From: an uncultured Chitinophaga sp.
Lineage (GTDB): Bacteria > Bacteroidota > Bacteroidia > Chitinophagales > Chitinophagaceae
Reading direction: 5' to 3'
Length of the DNA: 64,000 nt
NCBI RefSeq assembly: GCF_937898475.1
Contig: NZ_CALEJS010000025.1
Span: forward strand, 62,001 to 126,000
The notes beneath the pieces were generated by a model. The model was not told the origin of the DNA. It saw only the letters and a program-made list of their open reading frames with translations, and searched no databases. Below, in pieces: positions 8,323-15,117 of the stretch; within the stretch, counting starts at the first letter, position 1; each line of letters starts with the position of its first letter. Made by a program: the position numbers and the translations under genes.

Positions 8323-9165
8323 TTATTTCAAGATCTTCCGGATCTTATTTGATTTCTGTATGAGTTTGTAAAATGTATCGTAATCTTCTTCTTCCAGCAA
8401 TTTTTTCATCTGTTCCAGCTGGTGGATGTGCTCATCCAGCACGTCCAGCACGTTGTTACGGTTATGCTTGAAGATAGGCACCCACATATCCGGCGAACTT
8501 TTTGCCAGGCGTACGGTAGATTCAAAACCACCGCTGGCCAGCTCAAAGATGCGGCCCTGCTCTTTCTCCTTCTTCAGTACCGTCAGCGCCAGTGCAAAAG
8601 AAGTGATATGCGAAATGTGGGATACGTAGGCGGTATGCAGATCATGCTCTTCCCCGTTCATATACACCAGGCGCATCTGCAAATGCTCTACCAGCGTCTC
8701 AATCACTTCCAGCGCATCTTCATCACTGTTCTTTACATCGCAGAGCACCATGGTACGGTTGGTGAAAAGGTTCGGTATGGCGGCTTCCGGACCGGAATAC
8801 TCGGTGCCGGCCATCGGGTGGGCGGCAACCCAGCGTCCCCTGTTGGGATGACCGGCAACAAGCTGTAACAGTTGTTTCTTGGTAGATCCCACGTCCATGA
8901 TCACATGGTGGGGCTGTACATGATCCAATACCGCCGGCAGCAGCTGCAACAGCGCATCTACCGGTATCGCCAGTATGATGAGCGATGATTGCTGCATGGC
9001 TTTTTCGAGGCTCAGCGCTTCGTCAATGATCTTCAGCTCCTGTGCCTTCCGCAGGTTCTCTTCACGCTGGTCTACGCCCAGGACACGGCTGATCATCCCT
9101 TTCTCTTTCAGGGTGATGGCCATTGACCCGCCGATTAATCCTACACCTACTATTGTTGCGACCAT
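8323..9165 (-). CDS. tyrA: Prephenate dehydrogenase
   Basis: Oxidatively decarboxylates prephenate to 4-hydroxyphenylpyruvate for tyrosine. The 280-residue product opens with a Rossmann nucleotide loop GVGLIGGSMAI (residues 7-17), followed by DVGSTKKQLL, HPMAGTEYSGPEAA and the HISHITSFAL helix of the dimer domain. Like many Bacteroidota enzymes it lacks an ACT domain, so feedback may be left to the neighbours. ATG at 9165; aminotransferase upstream, DAHP synthase downstream. Confidence 0.9.
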   Translation of the reverse strand: MVATIVGVGLIGGSMAITLKEKGMISRVLGVDQREENLRKAQELKIIDEALSLEKAMQQSSLIILAIPVDALLQLLPAVLDHVQPHHVIMDVGSTKKQLLQLVAGHPNRGRWVAAHPMAGTEYSGPEAAIPNLFTNRTMVLCDVKNSDEDALEVIETLVEHLQMRLVYMNGEEHDLHTAYVSHISHITSFALALTVLKKEKEQGRIFELASGGFESTVRLAKSSPDMWVPIFKHNRNNVLDVLDEHIHQLEQMKKLLEEEDYDTFYKLIQKSNKIRKILK

Positions 9166-9236
9166 AAAATAATTAATAATGAATAATGAAGAATTAATAA
9201 TTACAGAACAGGTGTCCGGAATAATTTTAATTCTTA
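9164..9236. repeat. Word-repeat element, AATTAATAATT family (D1)
   Basis: AT-rich words ATAATTAATAATGAATAATGAAGAATTAATAATT style on the left are mirrored by AATTTTAATTCTTAA on the right, around a GC-richer core (ACAGGTGTCCGG). It lies in the aminotransferase-tyrA gap. The same words recur at 23858-24033 and 43740-43925. Confidence 0.45.
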
Positions 9237-10399
9237 ACTGCTTTTATTGACTGAATGCGATTGATGGCCTCTGAGAAAACGGCTTCGTCCTTGCAGAGAC
9301 TTACACGGATATAGTTGGTACCCTTACTGCCAAAGATGCCGCCAGGTGTGATGAATACGTGTGCCTTTTGCAGTATTTCGTCGGTGATCTCGTATCCGTC
9401 TTTAGCAGTGGCAGGTATCTTTGCCCAAACGAACATGCCTACCTGCTTTGTATCGAAAGTACAGTTCAGCAGTTGCAGCAGCTCGAATACTTTCTGACGA
9501 CGGCCACGGTAGATGGTATTCAGTTCATCGTACCAGTCCTGCCCCAGCTCAAGCGCTTTAACGGCCGCCATCTGTACGGGCTGGAACATACCCGAGTCCA
9601 TATTGCTTTTGAAACGCAGCACTTCACTGATCCAGGTGGCTTTGCCTACTAACATACCTACACGCCAGCCGGCCATATTAGACGATTTGCTGAGGGAGTT
9701 CAGCTCCAATACCACCTCCCGGGCGCCTTCCACCTGCAGCAGGCTTTCCGGACGATCATTCAGGATGAAGCTGTAGGGATTATCGTGGCAAACCAGGATG
9801 TTATGCTGCTTTGCAAATGCTATCAGCTCTTTTGCAAAAGCCGTATTGGTAACTGCGCCGGTGGGCATATGAGGGTAGTTCACCCACATCAGCTTTACGC
9901 GGCTCAGATCCTTTTTGGCCAGGGCATCCAGGTCAGGCAGCCAGCCGTTCTTTTCGTCCAGTTCGTAATCTGCCACGGTAGCTCCGCTCAGCTGTACGGC
10001 AGAGCGGTAGGTAGGATAACCCGGGTTGGGCACCAGGGCCTCATCGCCTTCCTGCAGGTAAGTCATGCAGATGTGCATGATGCCTTCCTTGGAGCCGATG
10101 AGCGGCAGCACTTCGCTATCTGCTTCCAGCGATACGCCGTAGAAACGCTGATACCAGGCTGCCATGGCATTACGCAGGGCCGGTATGCCTTTATACCCCT
10201 GATAGGCATGGGTATTGGGCTTTTGTGCATATTCGTTCAGCGCCGCTATCACGGAAGGATGCGGAGGAAGATCCGGACTGCCGATGCCCAGGTTAATTAC
10301 ATTGGCACCGGCCTTGTTCATTTCATCTATCTCCCGCAGCTTCCTTGAGAAGTAGTATTCTTCTGTATGCTGTAATCTTTTAGCTACCTCAATGTGCAT
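9227..10399 (-). CDS. Pyridoxal-phosphate aminotransferase, class I (aromatic/aspartate type)
   Basis: A 390-residue fold-type I aminotransferase. Visible are NLGIGSPDLPPHPSVI near the N terminus, the HAYQGYKGIPALR substrate loop, NPGYPTYRSAV, the PLP-contacting MWVNYPHMPTGA and HDNPYSF, and the Schiff-base lysine in SLSKSSNMAGWRVGM. Placed between pheA and tyrA, it most likely transaminates phenylpyruvate and 4-hydroxyphenylpyruvate to Phe and Tyr. Related sequences are often labelled LL-diaminopimelate or aspartate aminotransferase, so the substrate comes from context. Confidence 0.82.
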   Translation of the reverse strand: MHIEVAKRLQHTEEYYFSRKLREIDEMNKAGANVINLGIGSPDLPPHPSVIAALNEYAQKPNTHAYQGYKGIPALRNAMAAWYQRFYGVSLEADSEVLPLIGSKEGIMHICMTYLQEGDEALVPNPGYPTYRSAVQLSGATVADYELDEKNGWLPDLDALAKKDLSRVKLMWVNYPHMPTGAVTNTAFAKELIAFAKQHNILVCHDNPYSFILNDRPESLLQVEGAREVVLELNSLSKSSNMAGWRVGMLVGKATWISEVLRFKSNMDSGMFQPVQMAAVKALELGQDWYDELNTIYRGRRQKVFELLQLLNCTFDTKQVGMFVWAKIPATAKDGYEITDEILQKAHVFITPGGIFGSKGTNYIRVSLCKDEAVFSEAINRIQSIKAVKN

Positions 10400-10500
10400 A
10401 AATTCCAGAGTTTAAATTCCAAATACCAAATTCCAACCAGTGCATCCAGTTTCCAGGTAATGTCTTCTTTGGAATTTGGATGTTGGTATTTGGAGTTTTC
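10400..10500. repeat. Word-repeat element, CCAAATTCC/GGAATTTGG family (A1)
   Basis: Left arm (10402-10440) is built of AAATTCC and CCAAATACC words; right arm (10470-10498) reads TTTGGAATTTGG, TTGGTATTTGG. The arms are reverse complements around a core of about 30 bases. It fills the whole gap between pheA and the aminotransferase. Confidence 0.7.
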
Positions 10501-11323
10501 AATGCGTATTACCTTTTTTATAGATCCCTAATACTTTCAGATGTTCTGTCATTGGCGTAATGCGCTCCAGGCCTTTATGGAAAAGATCCTGGTGGTCAAA
10601 TTCCATATCGGCGTGGAAATAGTAGGTCCATTCTTTAGCCGGTATGGGAAAAGACTGCAGTTTAGAAAGGTTAATACCTGCTTCTGCAATTTTGGTCAGC
10701 ACTTTGGCCAGGCTTCCCCTGTCATGAGAGGTCTGAAAATATACGGAGGCTTTATTTGCGTCGGGAGCGGGTGTTACACCGTTACGGGAGATAACCAGGA
10801 AACGGGTGTAATTGTTTTTGGCGGTGTGGATGTTGGGGGCGATGATATCGAGACCAAAGATCTCTGCGGCTAGTTTGCCGGCGATGGCGGCGGTGCTTTT
10901 CAGCTTTTTCTGGGCCACATGTCTGGCACTGAGCGCGGTATCTTCTGTTTCCACCAGTTTAATATGCGGATGCTTTTCCAGGAAGTCCATACACTGCAGC
11001 AGGGCCATTGGGTGCGAATGTACTTCCCGTATATCCTCCAGCGTTTGCCCGGGCAGTACCATGAGCTGCTGTTTGATCTGCAGGTATACTTCGCCGTTTA
11101 CATGCAGGCCTGAATTTTTCAGCAGGCTGTAGTTGGGCAAAATGCTGCCGGCAATGGAATTTTCTATGGCCATTACACCGGCGTCCACATCGGGTTGTTG
11201 CTTTGCTTTTCTTACCAGTTCTGCAAAAGACGCGCAGCATTCCACCTCTGTTTGCTTTCCGAAGTAGCTCTGTGCAGCTATCTGGTGAAAAGATCCTTCA
11301 AAACCCTGGATTGCGATCCGCAT
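10499..11323 (-). CDS. pheA: Prephenate dehydratase
   Basis: Converts prephenate to phenylpyruvate. The 274-residue, single-function enzyme shows MRIAIQGFEGSFHQIAA at the N terminus, the catalytic-domain signatures GVMAIENSIAGSILPNY and HSHPMALLQCMDFL, DTALSARHVAQ, NYTRFLVIS, and a C-terminal ACT domain (about 190-270) with the allosteric-type motif INLSKLQSFPIP (ESRP-like). Phe feedback is therefore likely. It is the first gene of the operon, directly downstream of the Phe/Tyr attenuator. Confidence 0.95.
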   Translation of the reverse strand: MRIAIQGFEGSFHQIAAQSYFGKQTEVECCASFAELVRKAKQQPDVDAGVMAIENSIAGSILPNYSLLKNSGLHVNGEVYLQIKQQLMVLPGQTLEDIREVHSHPMALLQCMDFLEKHPHIKLVETEDTALSARHVAQKKLKSTAAIAGKLAAEIFGLDIIAPNIHTAKNNYTRFLVISRNGVTPAPDANKASVYFQTSHDRGSLAKVLTKIAEAGINLSKLQSFPIPAKEWTYYFHADMEFDHQDLFHKGLERITPMTEHLKVLGIYKKGNTH

Positions 11324-11377
11324 AAATTAGTCGTTAATTGTTAGTCGTTTTTGTTAATGATTTCCGTTTGCCGGAAT

Positions 11378-11408
11378 AAAAAAGGTCCCGGGAGAGCCGG
11401 GACCCTTT
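11378..11408 (-). terminator. Attenuator terminator upstream of pheA
   Basis: On the minus strand GGTCCCGG and CCGGGACC (plus 11397-11404 and 11384-11391) form an 8-bp GC stem with a 5-base loop, followed by six Ts, 55 bases before pheA. The 5' arm (minus GGGTCCCGGC, plus 11396-11405) can instead pair over 10 bp, one G-U, with GCCGGGACTC at the end of the leader-peptide gene (plus 11445-11454). That makes mutually exclusive antiterminator and terminator structures. Confidence 0.85.
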
Positions 11409-11436
11409 ATTTGTAAAATCTTATGTGATCAGTTAT

Positions 11437-11520
11437 TTACAAAAGAGTCCCGGCCTTCTCCACGTAAAAGAAGTAAAAGAAAAAGTAGAAGAAATAAATG
11501 CCGAAACGTTTTTGTAACAT
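11437..11520 (-). CDS. Phe/Tyr leader peptide of the aromatic operon
   Basis: A 27-residue reading frame, ATG at 11520, TAA at 11437-11439. Residues 9-19 are YFFYFFFYFFY: seven Phe and four Tyr in a row, with a further Phe at residue 6. This is the control-codon run of a classical attenuator. The last codons (VEKAGTLL, stop) overlap GCCGGGACTC, which pairs with the 5' arm of the terminator just downstream. Stalling at Phe/Tyr codons would leave that segment free and prevent termination; a ribosome reaching the stop codon would cover it and let the terminator form. Operon content (pheA, tyrA, transaminase) fits the two amino acids sensed. Confidence 0.9.
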   Translation of the reverse strand: MLQKRFGIYFFYFFFYFFYVEKAGTLL

Positions 11521-11549
11521 AACTGTAAACTGTAATCTTATTAAATCAG

Positions 11550-11577
11550 AAAGGGCCCCTTCTTCAGGAGGCCCTTT
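11550..11577. other. Hairpin in the pheA-operon leader
   Basis: AAAGGGCC (11550-11557) and GGCCCTTT (11570-11577) form an 8-bp stem, with CCT/AGG able to extend it inside the loop. It lies 29 bases upstream of the leader-peptide start, inside the predicted leader RNA. On the minus strand it is followed by CTGATTT rather than a T run, so I do not call it a terminator. It could stabilise the 5' end or pause polymerase. Confidence 0.5.
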
Positions 11578-11704
11578 TGCTAGTTTCTTTATATTTATTG
11601 ATACTTACAAACGACCTCCTTATTTCTGGTACCAGAAAAAGTAAAAACCATAAAAGTATCCAAAGGTCGTTGTGCGGATCATATAAGTAATCTTAATTGC
11701 CCAA

Positions 11705-11735
11705 CAAAAATACGCTGTGCTTTTTATTATCCAAG
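11705..11735 (-). promoter_or_regulatory. Predicted promoter of the aromatic operon
   Basis: On the minus strand TTG (11733-11735) followed after 20 bases by TATTTTTG (11705-11712) matches the Bacteroidota vegetative pattern TTG-N19-21-TAnnTTTG, with a perfect -7. Transcription would start near 11698, giving about 180 bases of leader before the leader peptide and about 375 before pheA. No experimental support. Confidence 0.6.
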
Positions 11736-11826
11736 GCCACCCTCAAAAAATTATATATTTTTTAATAAAAGGGCTATAAACCTGGCTTTCATTCAAAAAA
11801 ACGGTACATCCGGCAGGTCCGGGCAT

Positions 11827-11858
11827 AAAAAAACCGTCCTGGAATGATCCGAACGGTC
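11827..11858 (-). terminator. Terminator of the small lipoprotein gene
   Basis: On the minus strand ACCGT (plus 11853-11857) pairs with ACGGT (11833-11837), extended inside by GGA/TCC, followed by seven Ts. It begins 34 bases after the lipoprotein stop codon. Confidence 0.65.
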
Positions 11859-11891
11859 TTTTTATAATAACCTTTTTTGCTTGCTTTCAGA

Positions 11892-12107
11892 TTAGTGTTG
11901 AGTAGCAGCAGAATCAATAGCAGATTTTGCTGAGTCAGCAACTGCGTTCATAGAAGAATCAGCAACTGCAGCAGTAGAATCGATGGCTTCAGTAGCAGCT
12001 TCGGTTGCAGAATCAGTTGATTCAGTTGTGCCGGCGCCAGAACCGCAAGCAGTTACAAAAAGACCAAAAGCCAGTGCCAGGAAACCAATTTTCAGTACGT
12101 TCTTCAT
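11892..12107 (-). CDS. Small Ala/Ser/Thr/Asp-rich lipoprotein
   Basis: A 71-residue product. Residues 1-21 form a lipoprotein signal ending in the lipobox FVTAC (Cys-21). The mature part is almost entirely A, S, T, D and E (DSATEAATEAIDSTAAVADS), a low-complexity, probably unfolded or helical surface segment. It faces away from the ECF sigma gene and shares with it a mirrored GGGTTACC-N15-TATAAA element, so it may belong to that sigma factor's regulon. I know no defined function; similar short lipoproteins occur widely in Bacteroidota. Confidence 0.75.
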   Translation of the reverse strand: MKNVLKIGFLALAFGLFVTACGSGAGTTESTDSATEAATEAIDSTAAVADSSMNAVADSAKSAIDSAATQH

Positions 12108-12142
12108 TGTACAATGTTTTTAGGTTAAGTAATTAATTTAAT

Positions 12143-12172
12143 CTTTATACCAGGTTCAGGAAAAGGTAACCC
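12143..12172 (-). promoter_or_regulatory. GGGTTACC-N15-TATAAAG element upstream of the lipoprotein gene
   Basis: Minus strand GGGTTACC (plus 12165-12172), 15 bases, then TATAAAG (plus 12143-12149), about 35 bases before the lipoprotein ATG. The same spaced motif occurs facing the other way at 12207-12236. Sequence and spacing look like an extracytoplasmic-function (ECF) sigma promoter. Confidence 0.6.
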
Positions 12173-12206
12173 GCCAAAATGAAAAAAATTTATTTTTCCC
12201 TACATT

Positions 12207-12236
12207 GGGTTACCAAAAGCCCATAATTGTATTAAT
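12207..12236 (+). promoter_or_regulatory. GGGTTACC-N15-TATTAAT element upstream of the ECF sigma gene
   Basis: GGGTTACC (12207-12214), 15 bases, then TATTAAT (12230-12236). The GTG start of the sigma gene follows at 12239, so transcription from this site would give a leaderless or very short 5' end. It mirrors the element at 12143-12172; the GGGTTACC boxes form a perfect inverted repeat 34 bases apart. Confidence 0.6.
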
Positions 12237-12238
12237 AA

Positions 12239-12808
12239 GTGAATGATAATCTAAACATAGCAAGGGATAAAGAGCTACTGGAAGGACTGGCCCGGGATGA
12301 CGACAAGGCGCTGAAAACCATTTACCTGGATAATTTTCCGGCCATATTGAGGATGGTGCTGCAGAATAACGGGTCGGAGGATGATGCCAAAGACCTTTTC
12401 CAGGAAGCCATGATCGTGCTATATGAAAAAGTGCAGCAGGGCGACTTTGACCTTTACAGCAAACTGAAAACTTTCCTTTATGCAGTTTGCCGCCACCTGT
12501 GGCTGAAGAAATTACAGGGCAACACCTGGCAGGTGGAGCTCTCAGACGGACTGGAAGAGTCCCTCCCCCTGGAAGATAGCATGGAGGAACACCGGAAAAG
12601 GGACGAACAGTTCAATGTAATGCAAAAGGCTATGGGTAAACTGGGCGAACCCTGCAAGACATTGCTTGAGGATTATTACCTGCGGAAACTATCCATGCAG
12701 GACATTGCCGGGAAGTTTGGTTATACCAACCCGGACAATGCCAAAAACCAGAAGTATAAATGCCTGATGCGGTTAAAGAAACTCTTTTTTGACCAATACA
12801 CAGGGTAA
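12239..12808 (+). CDS. ECF-type RNA polymerase sigma factor
   Basis: A 189-residue sigma-70 family protein of the ECF type. Region 2 includes DDAKDLFQEAMIVLYEKV and KLKTFLYAVCRHLWLKKL; region 4 (about 135-189) reads PCKTLLEDYYLRKLSMQDIAGKFGYTN…KYKCLMRLKKLF, a helix-turn-helix for -35 recognition. The only reasonable start is GTG at 12239. The gene lies 52 bases before a membrane protein whose cytoplasmic end resembles an anti-sigma domain. The element in front suggests autoregulation. Confidence 0.85.
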   Translation: MNDNLNIARDKELLEGLARDDDKALKTIYLDNFPAILRMVLQNNGSEDDAKDLFQEAMIVLYEKVQQGDFDLYSKLKTFLYAVCRHLWLKKLQGNTWQVELSDGLEESLPLEDSMEEHRKRDEQFNVMQKAMGKLGEPCKTLLEDYYLRKLSMQDIAGKFGYTNPDNAKNQKYKCLMRLKKLFFDQYTG

Positions 12809-12860
12809 ACCATATTAATAAAAGGGAGTCTAACTATACCAAACAACTATAAAGGGAACG

Positions 12861-13961
12861 GTGATGAAAGATGAGTTTCAAATATTACAGGAAATAGAAC
12901 GCTACCTGGAGGGCCAGATGAGCGAGTCTGAAAGGGCCGCTTTTGAGGCACGCCGGAAAGCGGATGCCGCACTGGATCAACAGGTGCTGGAGCAGCAAAT
13001 TTTCCTGGATACATTTCAACAATACGGCCGGCGCAAAGATCTGCAGCAACGGATGGACAAGATCCACGCATCTGTCAACATGGAGCAGCTGCGCCCCAAA
13101 CCCCAGGCAATCGTACGCCCCCTGCGCAAATCAGGTTATTCTCGCAGACGGGCCCTTACCAACCTGGCGGCTGCCGCCTGTATTGCCCTGGTAACCTCCC
13201 TGGCTACCATCGCCATCATGCAACAGGCCGCCCGGCAAAAGAGCACTTCCCAGTATGAGGATGTAAGGCGGGTGCTGAACAATATTCAACGCTCCCAGAA
13301 CGCCCTGATCAAAGACATCAACAATAACAAGAAAGCGCCTGCCAACCCGGGCACCTATGGCGGAACCGGCTTTGCCATTTCCACCAACGGGTACATCATT
13401 ACCAATTATCATGTGGTATCCGGCGCAGACTCTGTATACGTGCAGAACAACAAAGGCGAGGCCTTTAAAGCCAACAGCATATTTGAGGATATATCTGCCG
13501 ACCTGGCCATTCTTAAAATAGCAGACAGCACCTTTAAAAGCCAGCCCCTCCCCTATAGCCTGAAACCCCAGGCGGTAAGGTTAGGCGAGGAAGTGTTCAC
13601 CATGGGCTATCCGCGCGACGAGATCGTATATGGTAAGGGGTATATCAGCGCCCAAACGGGCTTTAATGGCGATACGGTAGCCTACCAGGTTTCCATCCCC
13701 GTAAACCCCGGCAACAGCGGCGCCCCCCTGATGGATAATGAGGGTAATATTGTAGGTATCATCACCGGCAAACAAACCACCTCAGACGGTATAGCCTTTG
13801 CCGTTAAATCTTTCCACCTGAAACGCCTGCTGGAAGAAATGCCGAAGGAAAAGCTGCCCCGCAGGGAATGGACCCGTAAAAACAACCTGAATACCCTGAG
13901 CCGGGTAGATCAGATCAGGAAGCTGGAAGATTTTGTGTACATGGTGAAGGTGTATAATTGA
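12861..13961 (+). CDS. Membrane-bound trypsin-like (HtrA-type) protease with anti-sigma-like N terminus
   Basis: A 366-residue protein in three parts. Residues 1-95 are cytoplasmic and helical, with IERYLEGQMSESERAAFEAR, the style of sequence seen at the N terminus of zinc-free Bacteroidota anti-sigma factors. Residues about 98-120 are a membrane helix. Residues about 150-345 are a chymotrypsin-fold protease with a complete triad: His in ITNYHVV, Asp in ISADLAIL, Ser in NPGNSGAPL. There is no PDZ domain. Next to the ECF sigma gene, it may be a self-contained sensor that binds the sigma factor inside and senses envelope damage outside. The anti-sigma role is inference. Confidence 0.8.
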   Translation: MMKDEFQILQEIERYLEGQMSESERAAFEARRKADAALDQQVLEQQIFLDTFQQYGRRKDLQQRMDKIHASVNMEQLRPKPQAIVRPLRKSGYSRRRALTNLAAAACIALVTSLATIAIMQQAARQKSTSQYEDVRRVLNNIQRSQNALIKDINNNKKAPANPGTYGGTGFAISTNGYIITNYHVVSGADSVYVQNNKGEAFKANSIFEDISADLAILKIADSTFKSQPLPYSLKPQAVRLGEEVFTMGYPRDEIVYGKGYISAQTGFNGDTVAYQVSIPVNPGNSGAPLMDNEGNIVGIITGKQTTSDGIAFAVKSFHLKRLLEEMPKEKLPRREWTRKNNLNTLSRVDQIRKLEDFVYMVKVYN

Positions 13962-13993
13962 TAACAGCAATAAATTGGCCTTAGAATAAAAAT

Positions 13994-14025
13994 AAAGGGC
14001 TGCACTTTAACGGTGCAGCCCTTTT
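13994..14025. terminator. Bidirectional terminator
   Basis: AAAGGGCTGCAC and GTGCAGCCCTTT form a 12-bp stem around a 7-base loop, with Ts after it and As before it. It sits between the convergent protease gene and the carboxypeptidase-regulatory-like gene and can end both. Confidence 0.85.
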
Positions 14026-14052
14026 CAATATCAGACATCCGCGCGGGGCGGT

Positions 14053-14766
14053 CTATTGTTTCTTCCAGGCCCGGTATTTATCCGTGATCCAGTAAAGCAG
14101 GTCTTCGTGGCGCATCATGCGCATGGTTTCATAATCCGGGCGCACATCATGCATGAACTGCAGCAGGGTATCGCCTTTAAGTCCGGTCACCTGCGACACC
14201 AGCACCGGTGTATAGCGGGAATCCACATACCGCTCCTGTTCGGCTTTCTCAAAATTCTTCTTGAACTCCCTTTTCTGCTTTTCTCTTCTTGAAAAACGCG
14301 TAATAGGGCTGAAGGTAAGCCCGAAACCCTGGGGGGTATTATCCCCTGCCAGGGGTTTGTTCACCTTATCCAGGATAAATCCATACTGGTCGCGCCGGGC
14401 GATAGAGTCCAGCTGATAAGGCGTATAATGCGCAGTTACTTCCACACTACGCAGCACCCTGCCCTCTACCTGCAGTTCCACATTATGGGTTTCTGTGCCG
14501 CTGGACTGCTGTACCACAATGCTGTCTGGTTTATAGCCAACAAATGTAAATACGATCATATCGCGGGAGCTGGCAGTGATCCGGTAAAAGCCACCCTGGT
14601 CGGAATAGGCTCTCTTGCCGGTGGTCTTATTGATGATAGAGGCATAGGGCAGCACAAGGAGCTTGTTATCCTTGTCTGTAAGCTGGCCGGTAACGGTTAC
14701 CTGGGCCTGTAATTGCTGTGCCACTATCATGCAGCATCCAAGCAATAAAGCGCTGATGTATTTCAT
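14053..14766 (-). CDS. Secreted protein with carboxypeptidase-regulatory-like domain
   Basis: A 237-residue product. Residues 1-21 form a signal peptide (ISALLLGCCMIVAQQLQA). Residues about 22-110 match the carboxypeptidase-D regulatory-like beta-sandwich (VTVTGQLTDKDNKLLVLPYA…ITASSRDMIVFTFVGYKPDS) that also opens TonB-linked receptors. The rest, about 110-237, is charged and of unknown fold. No TonB barrel follows, so it is a small exported member of this group, common in Chitinophagaceae and of unknown role. Confidence 0.75.
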   Translation of the reverse strand: MKYISALLLGCCMIVAQQLQAQVTVTGQLTDKDNKLLVLPYASIINKTTGKRAYSDQGGFYRITASSRDMIVFTFVGYKPDSIVVQQSSGTETHNVELQVEGRVLRSVEVTAHYTPYQLDSIARRDQYGFILDKVNKPLAGDNTPQGFGLTFSPITRFSRREKQKREFKKNFEKAEQERYVDSRYTPVLVSQVTGLKGDTLLQFMHDVRPDYETMRMMRHEDLLYWITDKYRAWKKQ

Positions 14767-14822
14767 TCGTGAGATATGGATGAAAAATTAGAACAAAGTA
14801 ACTCACAAGTTGTTAAAAAAAA

Positions 14823-14855
14823 GAAAAATCCTTCCTTATAGGGAAGGATTTTTTT
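14823..14855 (-). terminator. Terminator after csbD-like gene
   Basis: AATCCTTCC and GGAAGGATT form a 9-bp stem with a 6-base loop, with runs of T on both strands. It lies 25 bases after the CsbD-like stop codon. Confidence 0.8.
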
Positions 14856-14879
14856 ATAACGGGAAAATAAGCTTCTGAA

Positions 14880-15065
14880 TCAGACAGATCTCAGCATTTT
14901 AATTACTTCGTCCCTGGATTTCCCCAATTTCTGCTGCAGCTTGCCTATCAGCCTGTCCTCTTCACCTTCCTCATACAGCAGGTCATCATCAGTAAGGTCT
15001 GCATACTGCTGTTTTAATCTGCCCTTGATCTCATTCCATTTTCCTTTGATCTGTAACGTATCCAT
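14880..15065 (-). CDS. CsbD-family stress-response protein
   Basis: A 61-residue acidic, helical protein starting MDTLQIKGKWNEIKGRLKQQ, the CsbD signature, and ending EVIKMLRSV. CsbD-like proteins are small soluble proteins induced by general stress; their biochemical role is unknown. The frame extends eight codons upstream, but the family normally starts at the MDTLQIKGKW methionine, so I take ATG at 15065. Upstream, TTTGG, 18 bases, then TATTTG is an imperfect promoter. Confidence 0.88.
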   Translation of the reverse strand: MDTLQIKGKWNEIKGRLKQQYADLTDDDLLYEEGEEDRLIGKLQQKLGKSRDEVIKMLRSV

Positions 15066-15117
15066 AACATTCCGTTTAATGGTGAACAAATAAGGTTACA
15101 GTAAGGAAATCCAAAGA

